Assembly (NCBI GenBank): GCA_020442915.1 | Contig: JAGRJD010000135.1 | Coordinates: 1 to 38,982 of the forward strand | DNA: 38,982 nt | Origin: Thiothrix sp. | GTDB lineage: Bacteria > Pseudomonadota > Gammaproteobacteria > Thiotrichales > Thiotrichaceae | Direction of reading: 5' to 3' | Part shown: positions 1-8,539 of the stretch, one piece after another | Numbering within the stretch: the stretch's first letter is position 1 | Layout: every line of letters starts with the position of its first letter | Translations under genes and position numbers: made by a program | Notes under the pieces: model-generated | The model's input: the letters and a program-made list of their open reading frames with translations, nothing else | Databases searched by the model: none | Told to the model about the DNA's origin: nothing

Positions 1-317
1 AGTGGGGCTCCAAGCGCACCGGGCCTGATCTGGCCCGGGTGGGCGGGCGTTACAGTGATGACTGGCATCGCCTGCACCTGAGCAATCCGCGCGATGTCGT
101 GCCGGAGTCCAACATGCCGGGTTATCCCTGGCTGGCACGGAACACCCTGGATGGTGTGGATACTCCGGCCAAGATGCGGACCATGGCGACCTTGGGTGTT
201 CCTTACACCGATGAGGAAATCATTGCCTCGACCGCTGCCGTGCAGGGCAAGACCGAGCTGGATGCCTTGGTCGCCTATCTGCAGAATCTGGGCACGGCCG
301 TGAAGACCCGGAGGTAA
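1..317 (+). CDS. ccoO: cbb3 cytochrome c oxidase subunit II (3' end)
   Basis: This is the C-terminal ~104 residues of CcoO, the membrane-anchored monohaem cytochrome c subunit of the cbb3 terminal oxidase; the start lies left of the window. The reading frame is open from base 3. The visible part holds the family's [16 protein letters not shown] segment and the NMPGYPWL segment, whose Met is the likely axial haem ligand. The CxxCH haem site would lie upstream of the window. The gene ends in TAA 4 bases before ccoQ and belongs to the ccoNOQP operon. The identification is firm from sequence pattern and gene order. Confidence 0.95.
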   Translation, partial: WGSKRTGPDLARVGGRYSDDWHRLHLSNPRDVVPESNMPGYPWLARNTLDGVDTPAKMRTMATLGVPYTDEEIIASTAAVQGKTELDALVAYLQNLGTAVKTRR

Positions 318-321
318 ACAG

Positions 322-501
322 ATGGACATCAATGACATTCGCAGCCTTGTGACCCTGCTGCTGTTCATCGGCTTTCTGCTGGTGGTGTGGTGGGCTTATG
401 GCCGTCGGCGCAAGTCACATTTCCGGCAGTTGGGCGAATCCATTTTCGATCCGCAGGAGGAACAGGTCCATCGTCAATCCGTCAGGGAGGCTGATCAATG
501 A
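322..501 (+). CDS. ccoQ: cbb3 oxidase small subunit CcoQ (FixQ)
   Basis: A 59-residue single-pass membrane protein. It has one hydrophobic helix at about residues 8-25 (TLLLFIGFLLVVWWAYG) followed by a charged cytoplasmic tail rich in Arg, Glu and Gln. Size, topology and position between ccoO and ccoP match CcoQ, the small cbb3 subunit that helps stabilise the complex in several bacteria. An AGGTAAACAG purine-rich stretch precedes the ATG. Its TGA overlaps the ccoP start by four bases (ATGA), which implies translational coupling. Confidence 0.9.
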   Translation: MDINDIRSLVTLLLFIGFLLVVWWAYGRRRKSHFRQLGESIFDPQEEQVHRQSVREADQ

Positions 502-1427
502 GTGTATTCTGGAGTGGCTGGGTGATTGTGATCACGCTGGCCAATATTTTTGCCTGTTACTGGCTGATCCGCTGGACCTCCCGCAAGCGCCCGGATGAGG
601 TGGCCAGCGGCACCGTAACCGGTCATCAGTGGGACGGATTGCAGGAGTACAACAACCCCCTGCCGCGCTGGTGGCTGTGGATGTTCTACCTCACGATGAT
701 TTTCGGAATCGGCTACCTGCTGCTGTATCCGGGGCTGGGTTCCTTCAAGGGCCTGCTGGGCTGGAGCTCGCATGACGGGCGTTATGTGGAGGAAATGGCA
801 CAGGCTGACCAGGAATATGGTCCTCTGTTCCGGCAGTATGCCGCCATGCCGATTCCCGAGCTGGCACAGAATCAGGAGGCCCAAGACATGGGGCGGCGCA
901 TGTTCCTGAATTACTGTGCCCAGTGCCACGGCTCGGATGCCGGTGGCTCACCCGGCTATCCCAGCCTGCGGGACCGGGACTGGCTCTATGGTGGTGCACC
1001 CGAGCAGATCGAAACCTCGATCCTGAAGGGGCGTCAGGGCGCGATGCCGGCGCATGCAGCGATGCTGTCTGAAAGCGAACTGGATGGACTGGTGCTTTAT
1101 GTCATGAGCCTGAGTACGCCACAGGCCGATAATGGCAAGGTCGCCATCGGACAGAAGCTGTTCATGGAGCGCGGCTGCATTGCCTGTCATGGCCTGGATG
1201 CCAAGGGTAATCCGGCTCTGGGGGCACCGGACCTGACCGATAAAGTCTGGCTTTATGGCTCTTCGCGCCAGACCGTGCGCGAGACCATTGCCAATGGGCG
1301 TCAGGGGCTCATGCCGGCCCATGCGGATTTTCTGGGGCCTGACAAGGTACACCTGCTGGCCGCTTACGTGTATGGCCTGTCGGCACAGGAGGGGCAGGCG
1401 CAGACAGCGGGACAGGCACAGCCCTGA
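498..1427 (+). CDS. ccoP: cbb3 cytochrome c oxidase subunit III (dihaem)
   Basis: CcoP, 309 aa, is the dihaem subunit that passes electrons from soluble cytochromes into the cbb3 oxidase. Two N-terminal hydrophobic helices (about residues 5-25 and 57-77) are joined by the conserved HQWDGLQEYNNPLPRWW segment. Two periplasmic cytochrome c domains follow, with haem sites at C140-x2-C143-H144 and C227-x2-C230-H231. Each domain carries a GRQGxMPAH element that supplies the axial Met. Length and domain order are normal for the family. It overlaps ccoQ by 4 bp. The C-terminus ends in a short Gln/Ala-rich tail. Confidence 0.96.
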   Translation: MSVFWSGWVIVITLANIFACYWLIRWTSRKRPDEVASGTVTGHQWDGLQEYNNPLPRWWLWMFYLTMIFGIGYLLLYPGLGSFKGLLGWSSHDGRYVEEMAQADQEYGPLFRQYAAMPIPELAQNQEAQDMGRRMFLNYCAQCHGSDAGGSPGYPSLRDRDWLYGGAPEQIETSILKGRQGAMPAHAAMLSESELDGLVLYVMSLSTPQADNGKVAIGQKLFMERGCIACHGLDAKGNPALGAPDLTDKVWLYGSSRQTVRETIANGRQGLMPAHADFLGPDKVHLLAAYVYGLSAQEGQAQTAGQAQP

Positions 1428-1566
1428 GCAGTACCTGTACCTGTTTTAACGGGGGGCACCATCGGCAGCAGGCCGGTGGCCTCCCGTCCGTTGCCAGAGG
1501 GTGACCATGAGCCGTTTGCACCGTGTGTGCAGGCGGATGAGGTCAACGGATGGTCAAGGAGACAGC

Positions 1567-2964
1567 ATGACCACACCAGCGTTGAATACGCCGAATACAC
1601 CGCCGGATGACTCGTTCTACCAGCGGCATCAGAAAATTTATCCCCGCCAGACCAAGGGGGTCTTTACCCGGCTGCGCCGTATCTGTGCCTGGGGCCTGCT
1701 GGGCCTGTTCTACCTGTTGCCCTGGCTGACATGGAATGGCCAGCAACTGGTCTTGTTCGACCTCCCGGCCCGGAAGTTTCATATTTTCGGCATGGTGTTC
1801 TGGCCGCAGGATTTCGTCTATCTGGCCCTGATGCTGATTCTGGCTGCCCTGCTACTGTTTTTTGTCACGGCGGTGGCCGGGCGGGTGTGGTGTGGTTACG
1901 CCTGTCCACAGACGGTCTGGAGCGAGGTGTTTCTCTGGATCGAACAGTGGATTGAAGGTGATCGCCCGCAGCAGATCAAGCTGGACAACGGTCCCTGGAA
2001 CCGTGAAAAGATCGGCAGGAAGGCCATCAAACATGCTTTGTGGCTGTTTTTTGCCATGTGGACCGGTCTGACCTTTGTCGGGTTTTTCATCCCCATCGAG
2101 CAGTTATGGTTTGATCTGGCCAGTGGACAGATCGGGGGCTGGGCCCTGTTCTGGGTGCTGTTTTACGGTTTTGCCACCTATGGCAATGCCGGCTTCCTGC
2201 GTGAACAGGTCTGTATCTACATGTGCCCTTATGCACGCTTTCAGAGTGCCATGTTTGACCGTGACACCCTGATCATTTCCTATGATGCAAGCCGGGGGGA
2301 GCCGCGCGGCTCCCGCAAGCGCAACCAGCCGCGTCCGGATGACAAGGGCGACTGTATTGACTGCACCCTGTGCGTGCAGGTCTGCCCGACCGGGATTGAC
2401 ATTCGTGACGGCCTGCAATACCAGTGCATCGGCTGTGCCGCCTGTGTGGATGTCTGTGACAGCATCATGGACAAGATGGGCTATGCCCGTGGCTTGGTGC
2501 GTTACAGTACGGAAAACCGCATGCAGGGCAGCGGCAGCAGCCGGGTGATCAGGCCGCGTACCCTGGTGTATGCCGGGCTGCTGCTGGCCCTCACCTTGGG
2601 GATGCTGGTGTCCCTGGGGCTGCGGGTGCCGCTGGAAATGGATGTCATTCGTGACCGTAATGCCCTGTACCGGGACAGTGGGGACGGACGCATCGAGAAT
2701 ACCTATACCCTCAAGGTGCTGAACATGGATCGCCGGGCCCATGACTTTGATATTACGGTTTCCGGCCTGGAGGGTGCGGAGCTTGCGGGTGTGGACGGCC
2801 TGCATGCCGCTGCCGGGCAGGTGCTGGATGTTCCGGTGCGGGTGGTGGCCGACCCGGACCGGCTGACCGGGCGTACCCAGACCATCCATTTTCATATTCA
2901 GGCACTGGATGAGCCGCGGTTGCAGCAGGAGGAGGAGTCACGTTTCATTGGTCCACGGCGCTGA
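1567..2964 (+). CDS. ccoG: cbb3 oxidase maturation ferredoxin-like protein CcoG
   Basis: CcoG (RdxA/FixG), 465 aa, is a polytopic membrane protein with two [4Fe-4S] ferredoxin-type sites. In the family it takes part in copper handling during cbb3 assembly. Visible motifs are CGYACPQTVW (C109, C113), a second membrane cysteine site in YMCPYARFQ, and the two clusters C263-x2-C266-x2-C269-x3-C273 and C287-x2-C290-x2-C293-x3-C297. A last helix near residue 335 precedes an Ig-like periplasmic C-terminus. I chose the ATG at 1567 because AAGGAGA sits just upstream; an in-frame GTG at 1501 would add 22 atypical residues. A 139-bp gap separates it from ccoP, so it may have its own promoter. Confidence 0.93.
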   Translation: MTTPALNTPNTPPDDSFYQRHQKIYPRQTKGVFTRLRRICAWGLLGLFYLLPWLTWNGQQLVLFDLPARKFHIFGMVFWPQDFVYLALMLILAALLLFFVTAVAGRVWCGYACPQTVWSEVFLWIEQWIEGDRPQQIKLDNGPWNREKIGRKAIKHALWLFFAMWTGLTFVGFFIPIEQLWFDLASGQIGGWALFWVLFYGFATYGNAGFLREQVCIYMCPYARFQSAMFDRDTLIISYDASRGEPRGSRKRNQPRPDDKGDCIDCTLCVQVCPTGIDIRDGLQYQCIGCAACVDVCDSIMDKMGYARGLVRYSTENRMQGSGSSRVIRPRTLVYAGLLLALTLGMLVSLGLRVPLEMDVIRDRNALYRDSGDGRIENTYTLKVLNMDRRAHDFDITVSGLEGAELAGVDGLHAAAGQVLDVPVRVVADPDRLTGRTQTIHFHIQALDEPRLQQEEESRFIGPRR

Positions 2965-2994
2965 TGGCGTCCGGATCGCAGAGGAGCAAACAAT

Positions 2995-3498
2995 ATGTAC
3001 CTTGACCACAGAGACACGCAGCCCTGGTATCGCCAGTTCTGGCCCTGGGTGCTGATCTGCCTGCCGCTTACGGTGGTGATGGCCAGTATGGTGACACTGG
3101 TGATCGCCATGGAAAGCAGCAGCGGCCTGGTGGCCGATGATTACTACAACGAGGGGCGCAGTATCAACCGTACTCTGGCCCGAAGCCGGGAAGCCGCCAC
3201 CTTGGGCCTGAGTGCCAGTCTGGCCCTGAACGGGCAGCAGGTACGGCTGGTACTGAACCATCCGCTGGTGTCGGGAGATGCCGGACTGACGCTGGCTTTC
3301 CGGCATGCCACCCATGCCGGGCATGACCAGATGATCAGCCTGCATGAGAACGGTGCCGGTGTCTGGGAGGGGGCGATCACCCCCCTGCCGGCGGGAAAGT
3401 GGTACCTGCAGCTGTTGCCGGCGGATGAAAGCTGGCGTCTGGATGGGGTATTACCGACCGCCGACAGCCTGAGCACCCTGCTGGAGCCGCAGTCATGA
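2995..3498 (+). CDS. ccoH: FixH/CcoH family cbb3 assembly protein
   Basis: A 167-residue protein with a single N-terminal membrane helix at about residues 14-38 (FWPWVLICLPLTVVMASMV) followed by a periplasmic beta-rich domain. The DDYYNEGRSINR segment just after the helix is typical of FixH/CcoH. CcoH is a small membrane protein that associates with cbb3 oxidase and its assembly intermediates. AGAGGAG lies upstream of the ATG. Its last codon overlaps the hemN start (ATGA). ccoI and ccoS, which often follow ccoH, are missing, and hemN comes directly next. Confidence 0.88.
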   Translation: MYLDHRDTQPWYRQFWPWVLICLPLTVVMASMVTLVIAMESSSGLVADDYYNEGRSINRTLARSREAATLGLSASLALNGQQVRLVLNHPLVSGDAGLTLAFRHATHAGHDQMISLHENGAGVWEGAITPLPAGKWYLQLLPADESWRLDGVLPTADSLSTLLEPQS

Positions 3499-4907
3499 AC
3501 CGCACCCTGAACAGCCAGGCCAGCGCTTTTGATGCGGAACTGGTACAGCGTTATGACCGCCCCGGTCCGCGCTATACCTCCTATCCGACGGCTGTCGCGT
3601 TCGGCACCTTTAGCGAAGCCGATTACCGTGCCTGTGTGCGGGACAGCAATGAATACCCGATTCCGGTACCGTTGTCCCTGTATTTTCATATTCCGTTCTG
3701 CGATACGGTCTGTTTCTATTGTGCCTGCAACAAGATCGCCACCAAGGATCGCAGTCTGGCCCGTACCTATCTGGATTATCTGGCGCAGGAAATCCGCCTG
3801 CAGGCCGGGCTGTTTGATGCTGACCGGCGTGTGGAGCAGCTCCACTGGGGTGGTGGCACGCCCACCTTTCTGGATCATGAACAGATGCGCTGGCTGATGC
3901 AGAAGACCCGTGAGCATTTTCAGCTTTACGGACCGGAGGAGGATGCACAGGCGGATTATTCCATTGAAATTGATCCACGCTCGGTCAGCCCGGACACCAT
4001 CGCTTTGCTGCGCCATATCGGTTTCAACCGCTTCAGCCTTGGTATTCAGGATGTGGATGCCAGGGTGCAGCGGGCGGTCAACCGCATCCAGCCGCTGTCG
4101 CAGTCGCGGGCCATTATTGACGCCTGCCGGAGCGTCGATGCCCGTTCGGTCAGTGTGGACCTGATTTACGGCCTGCCGCTGCAGACCTTGGCCGGTTTCC
4201 GCCAGACCCTGATTGCCGTGGCCGATCTGGGGCCGGATCGCATTTCGGTGTTCAACTATGCCCACATGCCCGAGCTGTTCATGCCGCAGCGGCGCATCCG
4301 GGTGGAAGAGCTGCCGGCACCGGCGCTCAAGCTGGAGCTCCTGCAGCTGGCGGTGGAGTACCTGACCGGAATCGGGTATCAGTACATCGGCATGGATCAT
4401 TTTGCCCGCCCCGGTGACGAGCTGGCGCTGGCCCAGAAGCGCGGCACCCTGTACCGCAATTTTCAGGGTTATACCACCCATGCGGACTGCGACCTGATCG
4501 GTATGGGAGTGAGCGCCATTTCGAGTGTGGAGAACTGTTACAGCCAGCATGTCAAATCCCTGGAGGAGTATTACTTTGCCCTGGATCAGGGGCAGCTCCC
4601 GGTCAGCCGGGGGATCCGGTTGACAGCGGATGATGGGGTGCGGCGGGCTGTCATCCAGCAGCTCAGTTGCCATTTCATGCTGGATTTCAGGGCTATCGGA
4701 CGCCGGTTCAACCTGGAATTTGCCACGTACTTCGCCACCGAGCTGCACCAGCTGGCAACCATGGCGCAGGACGGGCTGTTGGAGCTTTCCGATGCGGGTC
4801 TGCAGGTGACACCTCAGGGACGCTTCCTGATCCGCAATATCTGCATGGTGTTTGATCTCAGCCTGCGCTCCGGGCAGCTGAAAGAACGTTTTTCACGCAC
4901 CGTCTGA
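3495..4907 (+). CDS. hemN: oxygen-independent coproporphyrinogen III oxidase (HemN)
   Basis: A radical SAM enzyme of 470 aa that decarboxylates coproporphyrinogen III to protoporphyrinogen IX without oxygen, supplying haem under microaerobic or anaerobic conditions. The radical SAM cysteines are C69-x3-C73-x2-C76 followed by C78, in the segment FCDTVCFYCAC. The N-terminal RYDRPGPRYTSYPTA and the GGGTPTFL motif are diagnostic of true HemN rather than HemW. It overlaps ccoH by four bases, so haem supply appears to be co-expressed with the haem-rich cbb3 oxidase. It converges on the FNR-type gene across a short hairpin. Confidence 0.95.
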   Translation: MNRTLNSQASAFDAELVQRYDRPGPRYTSYPTAVAFGTFSEADYRACVRDSNEYPIPVPLSLYFHIPFCDTVCFYCACNKIATKDRSLARTYLDYLAQEIRLQAGLFDADRRVEQLHWGGGTPTFLDHEQMRWLMQKTREHFQLYGPEEDAQADYSIEIDPRSVSPDTIALLRHIGFNRFSLGIQDVDARVQRAVNRIQPLSQSRAIIDACRSVDARSVSVDLIYGLPLQTLAGFRQTLIAVADLGPDRISVFNYAHMPELFMPQRRIRVEELPAPALKLELLQLAVEYLTGIGYQYIGMDHFARPGDELALAQKRGTLYRNFQGYTTHADCDLIGMGVSAISSVENCYSQHVKSLEEYYFALDQGQLPVSRGIRLTADDGVRRAVIQQLSCHFMLDFRAIGRRFNLEFATYFATELHQLATMAQDGLLELSDAGLQVTPQGRFLIRNICMVFDLSLRSGQLKERFSRTV

Positions 4908-4929
4908 GTCCGGGCTCTCATGAGGGCAT

Positions 4930-4958
4930 TGGCCCGGCGGGTTAATCCGTCCGGGCCA
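4930..4958. terminator. hairpin between convergent hemN and fnr
   Basis: A perfect 8-bp inverted repeat, TGGCCCGG and CCGGGCCA, brackets a smaller CGG/CCG stem. It lies exactly between the convergent stop codons of hemN and the FNR-type gene. No run of T follows on either strand, so this is at best a bidirectional hairpin that ends or protects both transcripts. Confidence 0.55.
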
Positions 4959-4962
4959 CAGC

Positions 4963-5709
4963 TCAGTGGCAGGTGTGATGCGCCAGTGCGTTCAGGCGCT
5001 TCATGTCGTTGATGCTGATCTGGCGCAGGGCGACCGAGATGATGCCTTCCTCCTGAAAGCGCGAAAACAGGCGGCTCAGGGTCTCCACCGCCATGCCGAG
5101 GTAATTGGCCAGATCATGGCGCGGCATGGGCAGGGCAAACTCGCGGGGAGCAAAGCCACGCACCTGATTGCGCCGGGACATGCTGACCAGAAAGGTCGCC
5201 AGCCGGGCCTGGGTGTTCATCTGCCCCAGAATCAGGGACAGGGTCTGTTCGCGTTCAATCTCGCAGCCGAACTTGCGCATCATCTGTCCACGCAGGTTGG
5301 GCAGCTGGCCCATCAGGGTATTGAAGTCATCCACATTGAGTTTGCACAGCAGGGTATCGTCCAGAGCGCGGGCATCACAGGTATGGGCGTCATTGGCAAA
5401 CGCATCGAAACCGAGCAGGTCGCCGGGCAGAAAAAAGCCGAGAATCTGTTCTTCACCTTCGGGTGTGGACAGCGAGGTCTTGATGGCACCGGATTTGACG
5501 GCATAGATATGGTTCTGTGGGTCTGCACGCCGGAACAGGTAATCTTTTTTACCCAGTTTGACGTTTTTCTGGATGCTGTCTTCCAGCTGCTCCAGTTCAT
5601 CCCGGTTCAAGCCCTTGGGCAGGCAGAAGGCATTCAGACTGCAGTTCTGACAGGCAACCGCTTTTGAACCGGGGGGGCGTATCGGAAAGGTTGGTATTGG
5701 ATTGCCCAA
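4963..5709 (-). CDS. fnr: FNR/ANR-type oxygen-sensing transcription regulator
   Basis: A 248-residue CRP/FNR-family regulator with the features of a [4Fe-4S] oxygen sensor. It has three N-terminal cysteines (C20, C23, C29) plus a central one at C111, a cyclic-nucleotide-like beta-roll, a dimer helix, and a C-terminal helix-turn-helix. The HTH contains ETLSR, whose Glu, Ser and Arg are the FNR recognition residues. It would activate anaerobic and microaerobic genes such as ccoNOQP and hemN through TTGAT-N4-ATCAA boxes. It sits convergently beside hemN, as anr often does in pseudomonads. Whether to call it fnr or anr is only a naming choice. Confidence 0.95.
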   Translation of the reverse strand: MGNPIPTFPIRPPGSKAVACQNCSLNAFCLPKGLNRDELEQLEDSIQKNVKLGKKDYLFRRADPQNHIYAVKSGAIKTSLSTPEGEEQILGFFLPGDLLGFDAFANDAHTCDARALDDTLLCKLNVDDFNTLMGQLPNLRGQMMRKFGCEIEREQTLSLILGQMNTQARLATFLVSMSRRNQVRGFAPREFALPMPRHDLANYLGMAVETLSRLFSRFQEEGIISVALRQISINDMKRLNALAHHTCH

Positions 5710-5929
5710 GGTGGATACTCCTGCAGAAGGTGATAGTGAAGCCTGCTGATTTTAACATGATGCCTTTGGGGGGAAACAGGTTTGTGCCAGCGGGTTTCTG
5801 TCACCCTGTCAGGTCAAGCCCGATTTGTACAACCGTTTGGGCCGGATTTCCGCTAAAATGATGAGGGGCAATTTATTTCAGATTGCTGATGATTCCTCAA
5901 ACTCAGGTAACCAGGGATATTTATTGATT

Positions 5930-6589
5930 ATGAAAAATATGAAAAAAATGATCGCTTTGGTGGCAGCCCTGTGCTGCAGCACGTTTGTACACGCCGATGT
6001 CATGGTGGGCGAATTTTCCAAAGGGCAGATGGCCAGGGGCAGCAGTGGCTGGGAGGTCAAGGTATTCAGTGGCAATACCAATTATAATCTGGGCAAGGAT
6101 GGCAGGACGACAGTCCTGATGGCCAAAAGCAATGGCACGGCTTCCGGCCTGATCCGCAAGATTCGGGTGGATCTGACCAAAACGCCGATCCTGAACTGGA
6201 GCTGGCGCATTGATGGCCGGTTGGCGGGGCTGGACGAGCGTACCAAGAACGGGGATGATTATGCCGCCCGTATCTATCTGATCCTGGATGGTGGCCTGAT
6301 GCCCTGGAATTCACTGGCGCTCAATTATGTCTGGTCCAGCAATACCGGACGTGGGCAAAGCTGGGACAATGCCCTGATGCCCAAAAATGCCAAGATGATT
6401 GCGGCACGCGGCAAGGCCGATCCGGTGGGAAAATGGGTACGGGAGCGCCGCAATGTCCGGGCTGATTTCAAGCGTGCCTTTGGTCAGGATATCAAGTTCA
6501 TTGATGCCGTCGCTATCATGACCGATTCGGACAACAGCCGGCGCAGTGCCAGTGCCGCTTATGGTGATATTTACTTCACTGCCAGGTAG
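5930..6589 (+). CDS. exported DUF3047 family protein
   Basis: A 219-residue protein with a signal peptide (KKMIALVAALCCSTFVHA, cleavage near residue 22). The mature part matches my memory of the DUF3047 family, which has no established function. Supporting segments are LNWSWRIDGRL, DDYAARIYLILDGG, ALNYVWSS, WVRERRNVRADF and AVAIMTDSDN. I chose the ATG at 5930 because the upstream in-frame start at 5825 would put the signal peptide internally. It runs toward the DUF302 gene and lies at the edge of the quinoprotein locus, so a periplasmic role is possible but unproven. Confidence 0.8.
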   Translation: MKNMKKMIALVAALCCSTFVHADVMVGEFSKGQMARGSSGWEVKVFSGNTNYNLGKDGRTTVLMAKSNGTASGLIRKIRVDLTKTPILNWSWRIDGRLAGLDERTKNGDDYAARIYLILDGGLMPWNSLALNYVWSSNTGRGQSWDNALMPKNAKMIAARGKADPVGKWVRERRNVRADFKRAFGQDIKFIDAVAIMTDSDNSRRSASAAYGDIYFTAR

Positions 6590-6706
6590 GGGCTGTTGTG
6601 CCGACTGGAAGTACTCCTTGAACCTCCCTGGCCTGGGGAGGTTCTTTCAGGAAGGACTGGCGGGATAATTGATGCAGGCAGGGCTCAGGCAGGAGGAGGC
6701 TGGAAT

Positions 6707-7186
6707 ATGAAGTGCTGGCGAAGCGTATTGTACGGATGGGTGCTGACGGGGTGGGTGCTTGGCCATAATGTAGTCGCTGCCGGGGAGCCAGTGGACGTTT
6801 TCACGGCCCCGGTTTACGCTGTGACAGTGGACAAGGCGTTTGATGATGTTGTTGAGGACCTGCTGGTGTCTATCGGCGGGCATAATTTCCGGCTGACGGA
6901 GCAGGCCCGAATCGGTGATGCAATTGCCGAACGGGCGGGTCAGGCGTTTCTGCGGGTGACGGTTCTGCACTTCTGCAATCTGGAGCTGGCCCGGCGTCTG
7001 CTGGAGCTGAAACCGTCTTTCTCCCTGCGCATGCCCTGCCGTATCAGTGTGCGTGCAACCGCAGATGGCAAGGTGCAGATTGAAACCCTGCTGCTGCCCG
7101 AGGCAGGCGGGGAGGCGGCGCTGAACACATTTGCTGCCAGGGTGAATGCCCTGTTGCGTGATATTGTCGATGAGGGAGGGCTGTAG
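6707..7186 (+). CDS. exported DUF302 domain protein
   Basis: A 159-residue protein starting at the ATG preceded by AGGAGGAGG. An N-terminal signal peptide (about residues 1-25) leads into a domain resembling DUF302. The segment from VVEDLLVSIGGHNFRL through LHFCNLELARRLLEL to MPCRISVRA gives the alternating alpha/beta pattern of that small fold. The function of DUF302 is not known; exported members occur in redox and quinoprotein neighbourhoods. It is followed 55 bp later by the small cysteine-rich gene, and both probably belong to the xox locus. Confidence 0.7.
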   Translation: MKCWRSVLYGWVLTGWVLGHNVVAAGEPVDVFTAPVYAVTVDKAFDDVVEDLLVSIGGHNFRLTEQARIGDAIAERAGQAFLRVTVLHFCNLELARRLLELKPSFSLRMPCRISVRATADGKVQIETLLLPEAGGEAALNTFAARVNALLRDIVDEGGL

Positions 7187-7241
7187 GCGGCAAGCGTCGG
7201 CTTACTCCCGAGAACCCTGACCAAATTTTGGAGGATTGCTT

Positions 7242-7622
7242 GTGAACATGAAATCGGTGCTGCTGCTGGGGGGTATGTTGCTGGCCCTGCCCGTCATGGC
7301 GGTGGAAAAGCCTGCGGTGAATGATTTCTCGACCCAGACCCGGGTTGAGTATGTATTGGGATGCATGAGTCAATATGGCGGCGAAAATTATGACAACCTG
7401 TACCATTGTGCGTGTGCGATTGACAAGGTTGCTGCCCTGATGTCGCATGAGGAGTATGTTTCCAGTGCCACACTGGCAGCCATGATTGATACGCCGGGGG
7501 AAAGAAGCGGTATTTTTCGTGACGCCACCGGGGGGCGCAAGGCTGTCAGGGCCTTCCAGCAGACGCTCAGGGATGCCGAGCAGTCCTGTGGGCTGAAGGC
7601 CAAAGCCGGAAAGGCCGGCTGA
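7242..7622 (+). CDS. small cysteine-containing exported protein of quinoprotein loci
   Basis: A 126-residue protein with a short signal peptide (KSVLLLGGMLLALPVMA). Four mature cysteines occur, among them C41, the C56-x-C58 pair in LYHCACAID, and one near the C-terminus in EQSCG. The pattern EYVLGCM ... YHCACAIDKVA ... FRD resembles a small conserved protein often found beside PQQ-dependent alcohol dehydrogenase genes; its role is not established. The GTG at 7242 fits the GGAGGA ribosome site 6 bases upstream best; TTG 7236 and ATG 7248 are alternatives. It converges on the SoxYZ-like gene. Confidence 0.7.
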   Translation: MNMKSVLLLGGMLLALPVMAVEKPAVNDFSTQTRVEYVLGCMSQYGGENYDNLYHCACAIDKVAALMSHEEYVSSATLAAMIDTPGERSGIFRDATGGRKAVRAFQQTLRDAEQSCGLKAKAGKAG

Positions 7623-7642
7623 GCCGGGCCTGCCGATGTTTC

Positions 7643-7671
7643 AGCCCACCGGTTCAATGGACCGGTGGGCT
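7643..7671. terminator. hairpin between convergent genes
   Basis: A perfect 11-bp inverted repeat, AGCCCACCGGT and ACCGGTGGGCT, with a 7-base loop. It sits between the plus-strand small exported protein gene and the minus-strand SoxYZ-like gene. There is no T tract, so this is a probable bidirectional transcript-end hairpin rather than a textbook intrinsic terminator. Confidence 0.6.
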
Positions 7672-7676
7672 GCGGG

Positions 7677-8510
7677 TCAGGATGGAGAGGGCGCGGTGCC
7701 GGTCAGTTGCTGTTGTTGTGTGAATACTTTGCCTTCGGTATCCGTGATGGTTGCGGTCAGTGTACCTTCCTGTCCGGGGATGAAATAAAAGCGGAAGTTC
7801 GGGTTTTCGCTGATGGAGATGTCGGTTTCGGCATTGAAAATGGTTTCGCCATCAAACTCGACCTTGATGGATTTGACATAGTGGGGGGGGATGTACAGGG
7901 TGGTGACCTGATCCTTCTGCAGGCCGGTGATGTTGGGGTGGCTGATGGCCAGGGTGGTGGCGACCGGATTCAGCAGGGTGTCTTCCAGCCGGGTTTTGAT
8001 GCGGATTTTGCCCAGCCGTTTCATGGCACTTTCCAGGTCCGTGCCGGCAGGAGCCGAGCAGCCGCCGGAGGCCTTGACAAAACGTTCGGTCATGTGAAGT
8101 CTGCCATCACTGGTTCTGGCGACCACCCGGACCGGGCTGTAGGCATCAACCCGGATGCGCAGTTCCATGTCGGCCTTTCCGCTGCGGGGCGTGAGCTGGA
8201 AATGGCCTGCCAGCGGGCTGGGGTTCTTGTCAATGATGAGCCACAGGTCACTGATGTAGCGTTCCGGGGTCTGGGGGATTTTCGCCAGAATGCGGGTGGG
8301 AACCATGGCACCGTCTTCGGCTCGTACCGGCGTTTCCAGCCCGATCACGTCCTTGCCGTCCTCAATCAACTGGTCCTGGAAATAGAATGGTTTCAGGCGG
8401 GCATTCCAGGCATCTTCTTCCGCCATGGCTCCGCAGGCGGGCAGCAGGAATAACAGGACCATGCCGAGCCACAGACCCGGCAGACTGTTGAGAATGATCA
8501 GGTGTTTCAT
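7677..8510 (-). CDS. quinoprotein dehydrogenase-associated SoxYZ-like carrier
   Basis: A 277-residue exported protein fusing a SoxY-like N-terminal part to a SoxZ-like C-terminal part. The SoxY half ends in FVKASGGCSAP, where C151 corresponds to the carrier cysteine that holds a substrate thioadduct in true SoxY. The SoxZ half (about residues 165-277) contains ISENPNFRFYFIPG and a C-terminal Ig-like strand pattern. Such fused carriers are known from PQQ alcohol dehydrogenase loci, not sulfur oxidation; their substrate is unknown. The ATG at 8510 follows GAGGAGG; a start at 8549 would add 13 residues before the signal peptide. It is cotranscribed with the hydrolase 29 bp upstream. Confidence 0.85.
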   Translation of the reverse strand: MKHLIILNSLPGLWLGMVLLFLLPACGAMAEEDAWNARLKPFYFQDQLIEDGKDVIGLETPVRAEDGAMVPTRILAKIPQTPERYISDLWLIIDKNPSPLAGHFQLTPRSGKADMELRIRVDAYSPVRVVARTSDGRLHMTERFVKASGGCSAPAGTDLESAMKRLGKIRIKTRLEDTLLNPVATTLAISHPNITGLQKDQVTTLYIPPHYVKSIKVEFDGETIFNAETDISISENPNFRFYFIPGQEGTLTATITDTEGKVFTQQQQLTGTAPSPS

Positions 8511-8539
8511 GGGTACTTGCCTCCTCGAAGCAGGGGGAT

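Noticed and set aside
1501..1566. Alternative start of ccoG at a GTG
   Set aside because: The ATG at 1567 has a better ribosome site and gives the family's usual N-terminus.
3144..4748. 534-codon open frame on the minus strand
   Set aside because: It lies opposite ccoH and hemN, both of which have clear motifs; the translated product is low-complexity and matches nothing.
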